Assembly (NCBI RefSeq): GCF_018130785.1
Contig: NZ_JAFCJT010000014.1
Span: forward strand, 1 to 64,000
Reading direction: 5' to 3'
DNA: 64,000 nt
Source of the DNA: Bradyrhizobium liaoningense
GTDB taxonomy: Bacteria; Pseudomonadota; Alphaproteobacteria; Rhizobiales; Xanthobacteraceae
Positions 32,657-41,402 of the stretch are shown here, piece after piece. The notes under the pieces were generated by a model. It ran no database searches. It worked only from the letters and a program-made list of their open reading frames with translations, and had not been told where the DNA came from. The position numbers and the translations under genes are program-made. Each line of letters opens with the position of its first letter. Position 1 is the first letter of the stretch.

Positions 32657-33384
32657 TCGAGCTCAACGGCGTCCACAAGAGCTTTGGCAAGGTCGAGGTG
32701 CTCAAGGGCATCACGGCCTCCGTCCAGAAGGGCGAGGTGGTCTGCATCATCGGTCCGTCCGGTTCTGGCAAGTCCACCATCCTGCGCTGTATCAACGGTC
32801 TCGAAAGCTACGACCGTGGTGAGATCAGCGTCGAGGGCCTGAAGGTGGACCGCGACGCGGCGTCGATCGTTGCGATCCGCACCCAGGTCTCGATGGTGTT
32901 TCAGCGCTTCAATTTGTTCCCGCATCGTACGGCGCTGGAGAACGTCATTGAGGGACCGCTGTTCGTGAAGAGGGAGCCGCGTGCGCAGGCTTACGAGCGC
33001 GGCCGTGCGCTGCTCGCCCGCGTCGGGCTCGCCGAGAAGGCCGACGTGCATCCGCCGCAGCTCTCCGGCGGCCAGCAGCAGCGTGTCGCGATCGCGCGGG
33101 CGCTGGCGATGCAGCCGAAGGCCATCCTGTTCGACGAGCCGACGTCTGCGCTCGATCCCGAGCTCGTCGGTGACGTGCTCGGCGTGATGCGCAAGCTCGC
33201 CGACGAGGGCATGACAATGGTCGTGGTCACCCACGAGATGGGCTTTGCCCGCGACGTCGCCGACCGCGTGCTGTTCATCGACGGCGGCGTCATCGTCGAG
33301 CAGGGGCCCGCCAAGGCGCTGCTCAATCAACCCCAGCATCCGCGCACGCAGGATTTCTTGCGCCGCGTGCTGCATCCGCTCTGA
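32653..33384 (+). CDS. Polar amino-acid ABC transporter, ATP-binding protein
   Basis: The 243-residue product uses the ATG at 32653 inside the ATGA overlap; a longer frame upstream is antisense to the permease gene. Walker A GPSGSGKST is near 35, the signature LSGGQQQRVAIARALAM near 137, Walker B KAILFDEPTSALDPE near 157, and the H-loop VVTHEMGFARD near 195. It is a GlnQ/HisP-type ATPase that powers amino-acid import. It is followed after 12 bases by an FAD oxidase gene, which suggests uptake and first catabolic step in one transcript. Confidence 0.94.
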   Translation: MIELNGVHKSFGKVEVLKGITASVQKGEVVCIIGPSGSGKSTILRCINGLESYDRGEISVEGLKVDRDAASIVAIRTQVSMVFQRFNLFPHRTALENVIEGPLFVKREPRAQAYERGRALLARVGLAEKADVHPPQLSGGQQQRVAIARALAMQPKAILFDEPTSALDPELVGDVLGVMRKLADEGMTMVVVTHEMGFARDVADRVLFIDGGVIVEQGPAKALLNQPQHPRTQDFLRRVLHPL

Positions 33385-33396
33385 CCGGACGTCGCC

Positions 33397-34683
33397 ATGA
33401 CTGCGCGCCTGCCTCTGCCGCCCTCGCTCTATGCCGACACCGCCGTTGCGCCGGTGGCCACGCCGCCGCTCGATACGGACAAGAGCGTTTCCGTCGCCAT
33501 CATCGGCGGCGGCTACACCGGCCTGTCCACGGCGCTGCATCTGGCGGAGCAGAGCGTCGAGGCATTGGTGCTGGAGGCGCAGGAACCCGGCTGGGGAGCA
33601 TCGGGCAACAATGGCGGCCACACCAATCCGGGCTTGAAGCACGATCCCGATCAGATCGAGGCCGATTTCGGCACTGAGCTCGGCCGCCGCATGATCGCGT
33701 TCTCCTATGGCACGACGAATTTCACGCACGACCTGATCCGCCGCTACCAGATCCCCTGCGAAGCGCGGCAGAACGGCACGCTGCGCGCGGCCTATAACGA
33801 GGCCAGCGCGGCTGCGATCGAAAAGACAGCGCAGCAATGCATCCACCGCGGCATGCCGGTGTCGTATCTGAACCGCGAGCAGTTGCGCGAGATGACCGGC
33901 ACGGACCGCTACATCGGCGCGATGCTGGACACGCGCGGCGGCGATCTGCATCCGCTCAGCTACGCCCGCGGCCTCGCGCGTGCCGCGATCTCGGCGGGCG
34001 CGAAGGTCCATGGCGAGACCCAGGCGCTATCGCTCCGTCGCGATGGCAGCCGCTGGCGCATCGAGACGCCGCGCGCGGTGGTGCACGCCGACAAGGTGCT
34101 GCTCGCGACGAACGGCTTCACCGACGATCTCTGGCCCGCGCTTCGCCGCACCATCGTGCCGGTGTTCTCCTCCATCGCCGCCACGGCGCCGCTCTCCGAC
34201 GCGGTCGCCCGCTCGATCATGCCGACACGGCCGGTGCTCTACGAGAGCGGCCACATCACGGTCTATTACCGCATCGATCAGCACAATCGCCTGCTGATGG
34301 GCGGCCGCGGCCCGATGCGCTGGATCAAGTCGCCCAACGACGTCGCCTATCTCATGCGTTATGCCGAGCGGCTATGGCCGCAGCTCAAGGGCGCCGCCTG
34401 GACGCATGGCTGGAACAGCCGCCTCGCCATCACCAAGGATCATTATCCACATGTGCACGAGCCGGCGGAAAACATCCTGATCTCGCTCGGCTGCAACGGC
34501 CGCGGCGTCGCGCTCTCGACCGCGATGGGCGCGCAACTCGCGCGCCGGCTGATCGGCGGCGCCAAGGCTGAGATCGACATGCCCGTCACGGGCATCAAGA
34601 CGATCCCGATGCATGCGTTTTGGCCAGTCGGTGTGACGACCGCCGTGATTGCCGGCCGCGTGCGCGACCGGCTGGGCATTTAA
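33397..34683 (+). CDS. FAD-dependent amine/amino acid oxidase (PuuB/DAO family)
   Basis: The protein has 428 residues. The FAD-binding motif SVAIIGGGYTGLSTALHLAEQ is near residue 32, followed by EPGWGASGNNGGHTNPG near 64, the pattern of gamma-glutamylputrescine oxidase and related DAO enzymes. The tail IMP...ISLGCNGRGVALSTAMGAQLA is also family-like. The enzyme oxidises an amine, amino acid or gamma-glutamyl-amine with release of an imine product. Its position behind an amino-acid importer regulated by a PuuR-like protein supports this. Strict substrate identity needs assay. Confidence 0.88.
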   Translation: MTARLPLPPSLYADTAVAPVATPPLDTDKSVSVAIIGGGYTGLSTALHLAEQSVEALVLEAQEPGWGASGNNGGHTNPGLKHDPDQIEADFGTELGRRMIAFSYGTTNFTHDLIRRYQIPCEARQNGTLRAAYNEASAAAIEKTAQQCIHRGMPVSYLNREQLREMTGTDRYIGAMLDTRGGDLHPLSYARGLARAAISAGAKVHGETQALSLRRDGSRWRIETPRAVVHADKVLLATNGFTDDLWPALRRTIVPVFSSIAATAPLSDAVARSIMPTRPVLYESGHITVYYRIDQHNRLLMGGRGPMRWIKSPNDVAYLMRYAERLWPQLKGAAWTHGWNSRLAITKDHYPHVHEPAENILISLGCNGRGVALSTAMGAQLARRLIGGAKAEIDMPVTGIKTIPMHAFWPVGVTTAVIAGRVRDRLGI

Positions 34684-34687
34684 AGAA

Positions 34688-34713
34688 GGCGCCGCCCGGT
34701 CAGGGACGGCGCC
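34688..34713. terminator. Hairpin between convergent oxidase gene and His-rich lipoprotein gene
   Basis: GGCGCCG (34688-34694) and CGGCGCC (34707-34713) form a stem with a 12-base loop, 4 bases after the oxidase stop. No T-run follows on the plus strand. Confidence 0.5.
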
Positions 34714-34736
34714 TCGCACGAATTGCGGATAGGGCG

Positions 34737-34961
34737 TCAGCAGCGGCCCTGTTTCCACAGGCCGGGCGGGCAGCCCCTGCCGCGCCAGCCGACCTTGCGC
34801 CCGTGGTGCCATCCGGGCGGAGTGGCATGGCGATGTCCATGGTATCCGCCATGATGGCCGTGACCATGACCATGTCCGTGGCCGCCCCTGGCGAATGCGG
34901 CGTTTGGCATGGTGCAGCCGGCCGCGATGATCAGTGTTGCGGCGAGCGCAAGTTTCTTCAT
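34737..34961 (-). CDS. Small His/Gly-rich putative lipoprotein
   Basis: The protein has 74 residues. The signal sequence MKKLALAATLIIAAGC ends in a lipobox Cys at 16. The mature part has about sixteen His residues, arranged GHGHGHGHGHHGGYHGHRH, and ends in CPPGLWKQGRC with two more Cys. The composition suggests metal binding (zinc, nickel or copper) outside the inner membrane. A GGAG site sits about 8 bases before the ATG. Such short His-rich lipoproteins are frequent in Bradyrhizobium. No further domain was recognised. Confidence 0.7.
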   Translation of the reverse strand: MKKLALAATLIIAAGCTMPNAAFARGGHGHGHGHGHHGGYHGHRHATPPGWHHGRKVGWRGRGCPPGLWKQGRC

Positions 34962-35052
34962 TCGAAATCTCTCCTGTTAGGCACGAATCTGTCCGCTCGA
35001 CGAACGAACATCGATCGCCGTGTCGCGCGCAAATGCGGAGGAGTCGTGACGC

Positions 35053-36642
35053 TCAGGATTCGGCGACAGCGTCGGCCCAGGGCTGGAAGATCTCGACCGC
35101 GCCGGAATTCGTATCGCCCTCGCGCATCACCACGCTGGGGCAGGCGAACTTCTGCGGCAGGGCCTGCACTTGCGTCTCTTCATAATCGAAGCGTGCAGCA
35201 AGTGTCTTTCGCACGTCCGCCGGCAGTCTGATATCGCCGATCACGACCGCGCCTTCGCTGGCGTCGATGCGCGGCTGGTGGATGGCGGCATCCAGGTCCA
35301 TGCCGAAATCCATCGCAAAGGACACGAGCTGCATCACCGATGGCAGGATGCGGCGGCCGCCGGAGGCGCCGACCGCGAGACGTTTGCCGTCCTTCGTTTC
35401 GGCGATGACGGGCGTGTAGTTGCAGAGGCAGCGTTTCCCGGGAGCGAGCGAGTTGGTGGTGCCCGGCGTCGGGTCGAACCACATGACGCCGTTGTTCATG
35501 GCGATGCCGGTGTGCGGCGTCACGTATTTCGAGCCGAAGGACGAGAGCAGCGTCTGCGTCACCGCCGCGATGTTGCCGTGACGGTCGACCACGGAGAAAT
35601 GCGTGGTGCAGGCGGGCGCGAGATATTCGGCGCCGAGCGAGCGCTTGCCGTCGGCATCGCCCATGTCCTTGAGTCGCTCGCGGAAGGCGGCTTGCAGCGC
35701 CTCCGCATATTCGCTGTAGGTGGTTGCGTCGGGTGCGCTTCCGGGCTTCAGGTTCTGCTGCAACAGGCGCAGCGCATGCGCCATGGTCGGTCCGGCCGTG
35801 AGCTCCGGCGTCGCAAACACCTTGCCGTTGCGATACGGGATCGCCAGCGGCTCGCGCAGGTGAGCGCGGAACGCGGCAAGATCCTCCACCGACAGCGAGC
35901 CGCCGTCGGCCTTGATGTCCGACGCGATGCTCCTGGCGAGATCGCCCTGGTAGAAATCGCGCGGTCCGGCTTCGGCAAGGTGCGACAGCGTCGCCTTGAG
36001 CGTGTCCTGCGGCAGCCGCGTCTCGGACTTGATGCCCCACGGCGCGCTCGGAGGCAGGCCGTCCTTCAGGAAGGTGGCCGCGCTGGCGGGATAGCGTCTG
36101 AGATCGGCCGCCGATGCCGCGATCGTCAGCGTGGTCCACCAATCGACCAGCAGGCCTTCGCCGGCGAGCGCGGCGGCCGGCGCGACCAGATCTTTCCACG
36201 GCATCTTGGCATAGCGGCGATGCGCCTCCTCCATGCCGGCGACGACGCCGGGCACCGCGATCGAGCCGGGGCCGTGGATGTTACGATCGTCCTTCACCCG
36301 CGGCCAGGGAAACAGATCGGAGGCCGCGCCTTCGCCGCTGAGCGGATAGTCGGTGGCGCGCAGGCTCTGCGGCGCGCACATGCCGTAGTCGATCACCTCG
36401 GTGCGATTTTCCTTGGCGCGGTAGAGTACCATCGCGCCACCGCCGCCGATGCCGCTGTTCCAGGGCTCCAGAACGTTCAGCGCCATGGTGGTGGCGACGA
36501 TCGCGTCCACGCAGTCGCCCCCCGCTGCCAGCACCTGCGCCCCCACTTCGGCCGCCCGCCGCGATTGCGAGGCGACGATGCCCTTCTTGGATGTGACGGC
36601 GGGTTTGCGGACGGTTTGTTTGAGGCTGAACTGATGAGGCAT
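35053..36642 (-). CDS. ggt: Gamma-glutamyltransferase
   Basis: The 529-residue product uses the ATG at 36642. The frame is open further up to 36834, but that part is low-quality Arg/Ser-rich sequence. The Ntn-hydrolase nucleophile Thr is visible in TTHFSVVDRHGNIAAVTQTL at about residue 352, where the precursor self-cleaves into two subunits. Substrate residues appear in NSGIGGGGAMVL near 65. No export signal is present at the N-terminus, so a cytoplasmic location is predicted, unlike E. coli GGT. It cleaves gamma-glutamyl bonds, which fits the amine-catabolism neighbourhood (PuuB-like oxidase, PuuR-like regulators). It is divergent from the enoyl-CoA hydratase gene. Confidence 0.92.
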   Translation of the reverse strand: MPHQFSLKQTVRKPAVTSKKGIVASQSRRAAEVGAQVLAAGGDCVDAIVATTMALNVLEPWNSGIGGGGAMVLYRAKENRTEVIDYGMCAPQSLRATDYPLSGEGAASDLFPWPRVKDDRNIHGPGSIAVPGVVAGMEEAHRRYAKMPWKDLVAPAAALAGEGLLVDWWTTLTIAASAADLRRYPASAATFLKDGLPPSAPWGIKSETRLPQDTLKATLSHLAEAGPRDFYQGDLARSIASDIKADGGSLSVEDLAAFRAHLREPLAIPYRNGKVFATPELTAGPTMAHALRLLQQNLKPGSAPDATTYSEYAEALQAAFRERLKDMGDADGKRSLGAEYLAPACTTHFSVVDRHGNIAAVTQTLLSSFGSKYVTPHTGIAMNNGVMWFDPTPGTTNSLAPGKRCLCNYTPVIAETKDGKRLAVGASGGRRILPSVMQLVSFAMDFGMDLDAAIHQPRIDASEGAVVIGDIRLPADVRKTLAARFDYEETQVQALPQKFACPSVVMREGDTNSGAVEIFQPWADAVAES

Positions 36643-36770
36643 GATGTCGTCTTGATCTCTGGATTCGGTTGTTCGGGTTTCGTTGCGCTGACGCAGAAGC
36701 TGCAGCATTGGCGGGGCGCGCGAAGGATGGCACATTGCCGCCAACGAGAAAATCCAAAGGGAGACGCGAC

Positions 36771-37544
36771 ATGGCAGGTGTGAAACAGGCGCGGGATGGC
36801 GCGGTCGGGATCCTGACGCTCGACGAGCCGGCAAGCCTGAACGCGATGACGCCGGACCTGCTCGGCGCGCTCGCCGCCGCCGTCGCCGAGATGACCGGGG
36901 ATGAGGACGTCCGCGCCCTGATCCTCACCGGCGCGGGGCGCGGATTTTGCTCAGGACAGAATTTGAAGGCGTCGGAAGCGCTGGGCGAGGACATCGCCGC
37001 CGGCGTGATGCGCTTCTACTGGCCGGCGTTCAAGGCGTTGCGTGAATGCCGCGTGCCTGTCGTGGTCGCCGTCAACGGCGTCGCGGCCGGTGGCGGCTTC
37101 AGCCTTGCGATGGCCGGCGACATGATTGTTGCGGCGCGGTCGGCGAGCTTCATCCAGGTGTTCAGCCGCATCGCCCTGGTGCCCGATCTCGGTTCGACCT
37201 GGCTGTTGCCGCGGCTGGTCGGCCGGCAGCGCGCGCTCGAGCTGATGTTGCTGAACGAGCCCCTGACGGCCGAACGCGCGCAGGAGATCGGCCTGGTGCG
37301 AGACGTCGTCGACGACGCGAAGCTGATGGACGAGGCCCTAACTCTGGCGCGCCGTCTGGCCGACGGCCCGACGCGCGCTTTGGTCGCAACCCGCACACTG
37401 GTCGAGGAGAGCGAGCACACGACCTATGAGGCGCAGTTCCGCCGCGAGATCGAACTTCAGGCCACGATCCGCAAGAGCGCTGACGCCATCGAAGGCCGTA
37501 ACGCCTTCGTCGAAAAGCGCAAGGCGAAGTTTACGGGGCGGTGA
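36771..37544 (+). CDS. Enoyl-CoA hydratase/isomerase family protein (PaaG-like)
   Basis: The 257-residue product uses the ATG at 36771 with AAAGGGAGA just upstream. Crotonase-fold oxyanion motifs are visible: GAGRGFCSGQNLKASEAL near 55-75, and AVNGVAAGGGFSLAMAGDMIVAA near 97-120. FSRIALVPDLGSTWLLPRLVG follows near 130-150 and matches the PaaG-type isomerase pattern with Asp in the active site. It could act in phenylacetate or other acyl-CoA degradation; no other paa genes are near. Divergent from ggt. The exact reaction is uncertain within the family. Confidence 0.88.
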   Translation: MAGVKQARDGAVGILTLDEPASLNAMTPDLLGALAAAVAEMTGDEDVRALILTGAGRGFCSGQNLKASEALGEDIAAGVMRFYWPAFKALRECRVPVVVAVNGVAAGGGFSLAMAGDMIVAARSASFIQVFSRIALVPDLGSTWLLPRLVGRQRALELMLLNEPLTAERAQEIGLVRDVVDDAKLMDEALTLARRLADGPTRALVATRTLVEESEHTTYEAQFRREIELQATIRKSADAIEGRNAFVEKRKAKFTGR

Positions 37545-37566
37545 GGTGCCACGACTGTTTCCTCGA

Positions 37567-37641
37567 CGTCATGGCCGGGCTCGTCCCGGCCATCCACGAT
37601 CTTCGACACAGATGCCAAGACGTGGATGCCCGGGCATGACG
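37567..37641. repeat. Intergenic palindromic repeat (CGTCATGGCCGGG...)
   Basis: CGTCATGGCCGGGCTCGTCC at one end and GATGCCCGGGCATGACG at the other pair to form a long hairpin, with inner GGCCGGG/CCCGGCC arms. It is nearly the same kind as the element at 15446-15520, in the opposite orientation. Confidence 0.7.
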
Positions 37642-37681
37642 AGTGGAGAGATCGCTAGTGGAAAGGAGACAACCGCGTCGC

Positions 37682-37858
37682 TCAGCGCCTGCGGTCCAGT
37701 CGGCTGGCCTGATATTTGGCGTGCCATTTCGGGCCAGGCCCGCGCATGTAGTGAAGCTCAGGGCGGTAGGGATTGCCCGCGATCCGCACCAGCTTCTGCC
37801 ACTTGGTGGCGACGAAGTTGAGGGGTTGGCAGAGCAGGGTCAGTGAAGCGAACAGCAC
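37682..37858 (-). CDS. Small protein with hydrophobic start, 58 residues
   Basis: A GTG at 37858 with GAGGTGAT upstream opens a frame that stops at TGA 37682-37684. The start is hydrophobic (VLFASLTLLCQPLNFVATKW); then comes a basic tail containing NPYRPELHYMRGPGPKWHAKY and ending DRRR. The hydrophobic part may be a short membrane anchor. It lies 9 bases after the DUF6894 gene on the same strand and would be second in a two-gene unit. I recognise no domain. The even amino-acid composition and G/C at third positions favour a real gene, but this remains tentative. Confidence 0.45.
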   Translation of the reverse strand: MLFASLTLLCQPLNFVATKWQKLVRIAGNPYRPELHYMRGPGPKWHAKYQASRLDRRR

Positions 37859-37867
37859 GGCATCACC

Positions 37868-38101
37868 TCAATGCGGCTTGCCGAGCATGGCGGTGAAGGG
37901 AAGGTCGAATATCTCCTCGCCGTCGGAGCCGCTGACATGGATCACCCAGTCGCGCCAATCTTCGGCGCCGGGCGTCAGGATCATCGAGTTCATGATCTGG
38001 GCGGCGCGGTCACGCGCCTCGGTCAGGCTGGCCACCGCGGTGCCGCTGCGATCGATCAGCGTGCCTTCAGCGTTGGAGCAGTGAAAATAGACCTGGACCA
38101 T
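37868..38101 (-). CDS. DUF6894 family small protein, 77 residues
   Basis: The protein matches the short DUF6894 pattern common in Bradyrhizobium and relatives: a beta-start MVQVYFHCSNAEGTLIDRSGTAV, then a helix LTEARDRAAQIMNSMI, and a second beta part DWVIHVSGSDGEEIFDLPFTAML. No signal peptide or membrane span. Function unknown. It is followed on the same strand by a possible 58-residue protein and lies alone otherwise. Confidence 0.8.
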   Translation of the reverse strand: MVQVYFHCSNAEGTLIDRSGTAVASLTEARDRAAQIMNSMILTPGAEDWRDWVIHVSGSDGEEIFDLPFTAMLGKPH

Positions 38102-38308
38102 ATGCGTCTCCTATTGGGAGCGATCAGGATGGCAAACTGATACCACCCGAGGCCTTCGCGAAACATTCGGGTCGAACCCGGTAAGGGAATCTACGGAGAT
38201 TGGTCGGCACGAAGACCCCAGCGGGTTTGATCACAGGGGGGTGATGATCAACTGGACGGCGTTCCCATGACATGGAACAACCTTTGACGGAAAGTCCGGG
38301 GGCCGCCT

Positions 38309-40378
38309 TTGAACTACCTCACATTCTGGCATGAACGCCGAAGCCTGTTTGCGGCGGTCGTCGCCGGTGCGCTGCTCGGTCTTGCCCCTGGAGCCTCATC
38401 CGAACCGGTGAGGAAAAGCGGCTATGCGATCGGTACGGAAACCTGCGGCAGCGGCGATCTCGCTTTTCCCAAGATCCAGATCGACATGAAGGCGGGATTT
38501 TGCGCCGGTCTCGTCGCCAGCGAAGAGGATCGCCTGAAATTTCCGCGCTCGATCATCCAGGTGCCGGGCCGTGACCTGTTCGTGGTTGCCGACATGGGCG
38601 GCTGGGGACACACCGACGGACGGCTGCTGCTGCTCGATCCGCGCGCGCCCCAAGGCCAGCGTTTCAAGGAGTTGCTCACTGGCGTTGAGTATCCGTTCGG
38701 CCTCGTGATCGGCCCGGACAAGAAGCTCTATGCCTCGACCGCGGAGACGATCTTCCGGTTCGATCCGCTCGCCGACAATCCCCGCGGCACGGTCGAGACC
38801 ATCATCCGGCACATGCCCGGTCGCCGGATCACATTGCCTGACGGCACCAGGCTCGACGAGAGCGCGCATCCGCTCAAGCAGTTTGTCTTTGACAGGAACG
38901 GGCGGCTGTTCGTCAATGTCGGCTCGCACAGCGACGACTGCATCACGTCGGCGCCGATCACAAAGCCTTGTGCGGCCGCCGAAGGCACGTCCGCCATGGC
39001 ATCGATCTGGCTGTTCACGCCGCCCGCGGGCGGCGTCTTCCCGGCATTGACGCCTGGGGATACCGACCCGCCGCACATCGTCTACGCGCGTGGCTTGCGC
39101 AATTCGATGGCGCTGGCGCTGCATCCAAACTTTCCCGATGCGGGTTACGCCTTCCTGCAAGGCGAGAACGGCCGCGACTTGCCCGACATCTTCAAGCCGA
39201 ACGAGGAGATCAACGCGATCGAGCAGGGCAAGCATTATGGCTGGCCCTATTGCTACGACCTGTCGACGCCGAGCCCCGAATTCAAGCTCGTGCTGCAATC
39301 CGGGGTCTACAAATCGCTCTGCACGGCCAATGCGCTCTACAAGGCGCCGTTCTCGCTGATGCCGCCGCATGGCGCGCCGCTCGCGATGCTCTATTACCAC
39401 GGCGCGAAATTCCCGGAACTGGAAGGCAGGCTGCTGGTCGGCCTGCATGGCTATCGTCCGACCGGCAGCCGCGTCCTTGCCTATGACGTCGACGACCATG
39501 GCTTCCCGAAGCCCGCCCCGGCGCCGGTGCGCTACCACGTCAGTTGCGCGGCCGATCCGACCCACAGCTTTCAGACCGACGCCGGCGAGGTCGCCGCCGC
39601 ACCATTCGAGGAGCTGATCGCCGGCTGGCACCGCGTCAACGGCGCGCGGCCGCAGGGCGCGCCAGTCGGTATGACTGTCGCGGAAGACGGCGCGATCTGG
39701 CTGGTCGAGGACAAGAACAAGACCGTGATCCGTATCGATCGCGCCGCGGGTGATCCGCCGCAGCCGTTGCCCTGCGACACGCGCAGCCAGGCAATGATCG
39801 ACCAGCTCGCGGCCTTCGTCGCCAGGGATGCGCAGAACAGTGTCCGGCTCACAACGCTGCGCAAGGGACTCGTCGAGAAGCATTGCGTTGGCTGCCACTC
39901 GGATTTCGGCCTGAAGGCGGGGCAATCGGAAGCGGAAAAGGACGCGACGGTGCTACGCTTCATGCTGTCGCAGGACGGCTGGATCTATCCGGGCGATCCA
40001 GACTCCGGCAAGCTGCGCACGCGGCTGCGCGGTATCGGCGCCGAGAAGCTGATGCCGCCGGGCGGCGAGAGCCTGCCCAAGACCGAACCCGGTTACACGC
40101 GCTTGCTCGACACCGCGGATCTGCTGGTTGCGAAAATGGTTCCGGGCACGCGGATGCGGATCAAGTCCGGCCCGCCGCAGCGCAAGTTCTTTGGCAAGAC
40201 CAACAGGGAATGCGGCGAAATACCGGCCGCCAAGGTCGTTGTCGTGACACAAAGGAGCGCTGTAGACAAACCCGGCTTCAGCCGATTCTTCCGGCCTGCC
40301 GATCCCTATCTGAATGGCGAGTGCAGCGACGACGATGGCTATTACATCCGGCAGGAATTTCTGGTGCCTGTGCGGTAG
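38309..40378 (+). CDS. Sorbosone dehydrogenase-like beta-propeller with C-terminal cytochrome c domain
   Basis: The protein has 689 residues; the start is TTG 38309, since an ATG at 38331 is out of frame. A signal peptide covers about 1-30 (ending in GASSEP). A GSDH/YliI-type beta-propeller covers about 60-475, recognisable by DPPHIVYARGLRNSMALALHP and GKHYGWPYCYD. The cytochrome c part includes a heme site CVGCH near residue 531 and an axial ligand region at the end. The enzyme probably oxidises a sugar or alcohol in the periplasm and passes electrons through its own heme. A PQQ cofactor is usual in the family but not proven here. It overlaps the next gene by about 44 bases. Confidence 0.85.
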   Translation: MNYLTFWHERRSLFAAVVAGALLGLAPGASSEPVRKSGYAIGTETCGSGDLAFPKIQIDMKAGFCAGLVASEEDRLKFPRSIIQVPGRDLFVVADMGGWGHTDGRLLLLDPRAPQGQRFKELLTGVEYPFGLVIGPDKKLYASTAETIFRFDPLADNPRGTVETIIRHMPGRRITLPDGTRLDESAHPLKQFVFDRNGRLFVNVGSHSDDCITSAPITKPCAAAEGTSAMASIWLFTPPAGGVFPALTPGDTDPPHIVYARGLRNSMALALHPNFPDAGYAFLQGENGRDLPDIFKPNEEINAIEQGKHYGWPYCYDLSTPSPEFKLVLQSGVYKSLCTANALYKAPFSLMPPHGAPLAMLYYHGAKFPELEGRLLVGLHGYRPTGSRVLAYDVDDHGFPKPAPAPVRYHVSCAADPTHSFQTDAGEVAAAPFEELIAGWHRVNGARPQGAPVGMTVAEDGAIWLVEDKNKTVIRIDRAAGDPPQPLPCDTRSQAMIDQLAAFVARDAQNSVRLTTLRKGLVEKHCVGCHSDFGLKAGQSEAEKDATVLRFMLSQDGWIYPGDPDSGKLRTRLRGIGAEKLMPPGGESLPKTEPGYTRLLDTADLLVAKMVPGTRMRIKSGPPQRKFFGKTNRECGEIPAAKVVVVTQRSAVDKPGFSRFFRPADPYLNGECSDDDGYYIRQEFLVPVR

Positions 40379-41276
40379 CGTCCTTCTCGTCATCGCGGCG
40401 CCGCAAGCCCGTGCCGAAACCAAGCTGTTCGAAAGCGTGCAGGTGACGCCGCCGGGCGAATACACCTTCGGCATCGAAGGGCCCGCTGCCGATCTCGACG
40501 GCAATCTCTTCGTGGTCAACTTTGGCAAGCCCGGCACCATCGGCAAGCTGCCCGTGGGCGCCGCCGCTTCGGAGCAATTCACAGCACTGCCCGAGGGCAG
40601 CGTCGGCAACGCCATCCGCTTCGCGCGTGACGGCACCATGTTCATCGCCGACTACAAGAAGCACAACATCTTCGCGATCCCGAAGGGCGCGAGCGCGCCC
40701 GTCGTCTGGTTTCATTCCGACGACATGAACCAGCCCAACGACATTACGGTCGCGCGCGACGGCACGATCTATGCGAGCGATCCGAACTGGAAGGGCCGGG
40801 AAGGCCACATCTGGCGCATCGCGAAAGCCGCGGACGGCACGGTGCGGGGGCAGGTGATGTCGGCGCCGCGCGCGATGGGCACCACCAACGGCATCGATCT
40901 CAGCCCTGATGGCACGACGCTCTATGTCAGCGAGTCCAGCAACGGCCAGATCTGGGCCTACGCGATCAACGGCAACGAGCTCACCGGCGCGAAAATGGTC
41001 AAGGCATTCCAGCCCGACACCGTCGACGGACTGCGCACCGATGTCGCCGGCCGCCTCTATGTCGCGCGCATTCTCAAGGGCACGATCGCGCTGATGAAGC
41101 CCAACGGCGCGGTCGAGCGCGAGATCGCGCTGAAGGGCAAGGAGCCGACCAACCTCGCCTTCGGCGGCAGCGACGGCAAGACCGTCTTCGTCACCCAGCG
41201 CCAGGGCGGCTTCATCGAGTCCTTCCGCACCGACCAGCAGGGCCGCGAGCACTGCCTCCAGCGCGGGCGCTGCTGA
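40335..41276 (+). CDS. SMP-30/gluconolactonase-like periplasmic beta-propeller
   Basis: The 313-residue product uses the ATG at 40335; another ATG at 40314 is possible and both lie inside the previous gene. A signal peptide (FWCLCGSVLLVIAAPQARA) is visible. The repeats have the six-bladed propeller pattern of SGL/LRE-like proteins, for example NGIDLSPDGTTLYVSESSNGQIWAY and GLRTDVAGRLYVA. These enzymes hydrolyse sugar lactones, so this one may act on the lactone produced by the upstream dehydrogenase. The pair overlap suggests translational coupling. Confidence 0.82.
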   Translation: MAITSGRNFWCLCGSVLLVIAAPQARAETKLFESVQVTPPGEYTFGIEGPAADLDGNLFVVNFGKPGTIGKLPVGAAASEQFTALPEGSVGNAIRFARDGTMFIADYKKHNIFAIPKGASAPVVWFHSDDMNQPNDITVARDGTIYASDPNWKGREGHIWRIAKAADGTVRGQVMSAPRAMGTTNGIDLSPDGTTLYVSESSNGQIWAYAINGNELTGAKMVKAFQPDTVDGLRTDVAGRLYVARILKGTIALMKPNGAVEREIALKGKEPTNLAFGGSDGKTVFVTQRQGGFIESFRTDQQGREHCLQRGRC

Positions 41277-41402
41277 GCTTCAATCGCGCTCTGCTCCCTG
41301 TGCAGGGCGGCACGACGGGGGCGGCATTCTTCTTGCTTGCATCTGGCCGCCGCAGCGATCAAGACATCTGTGGCATCGTCAAAGCGACCACGGAGTGTTT
41401 GA

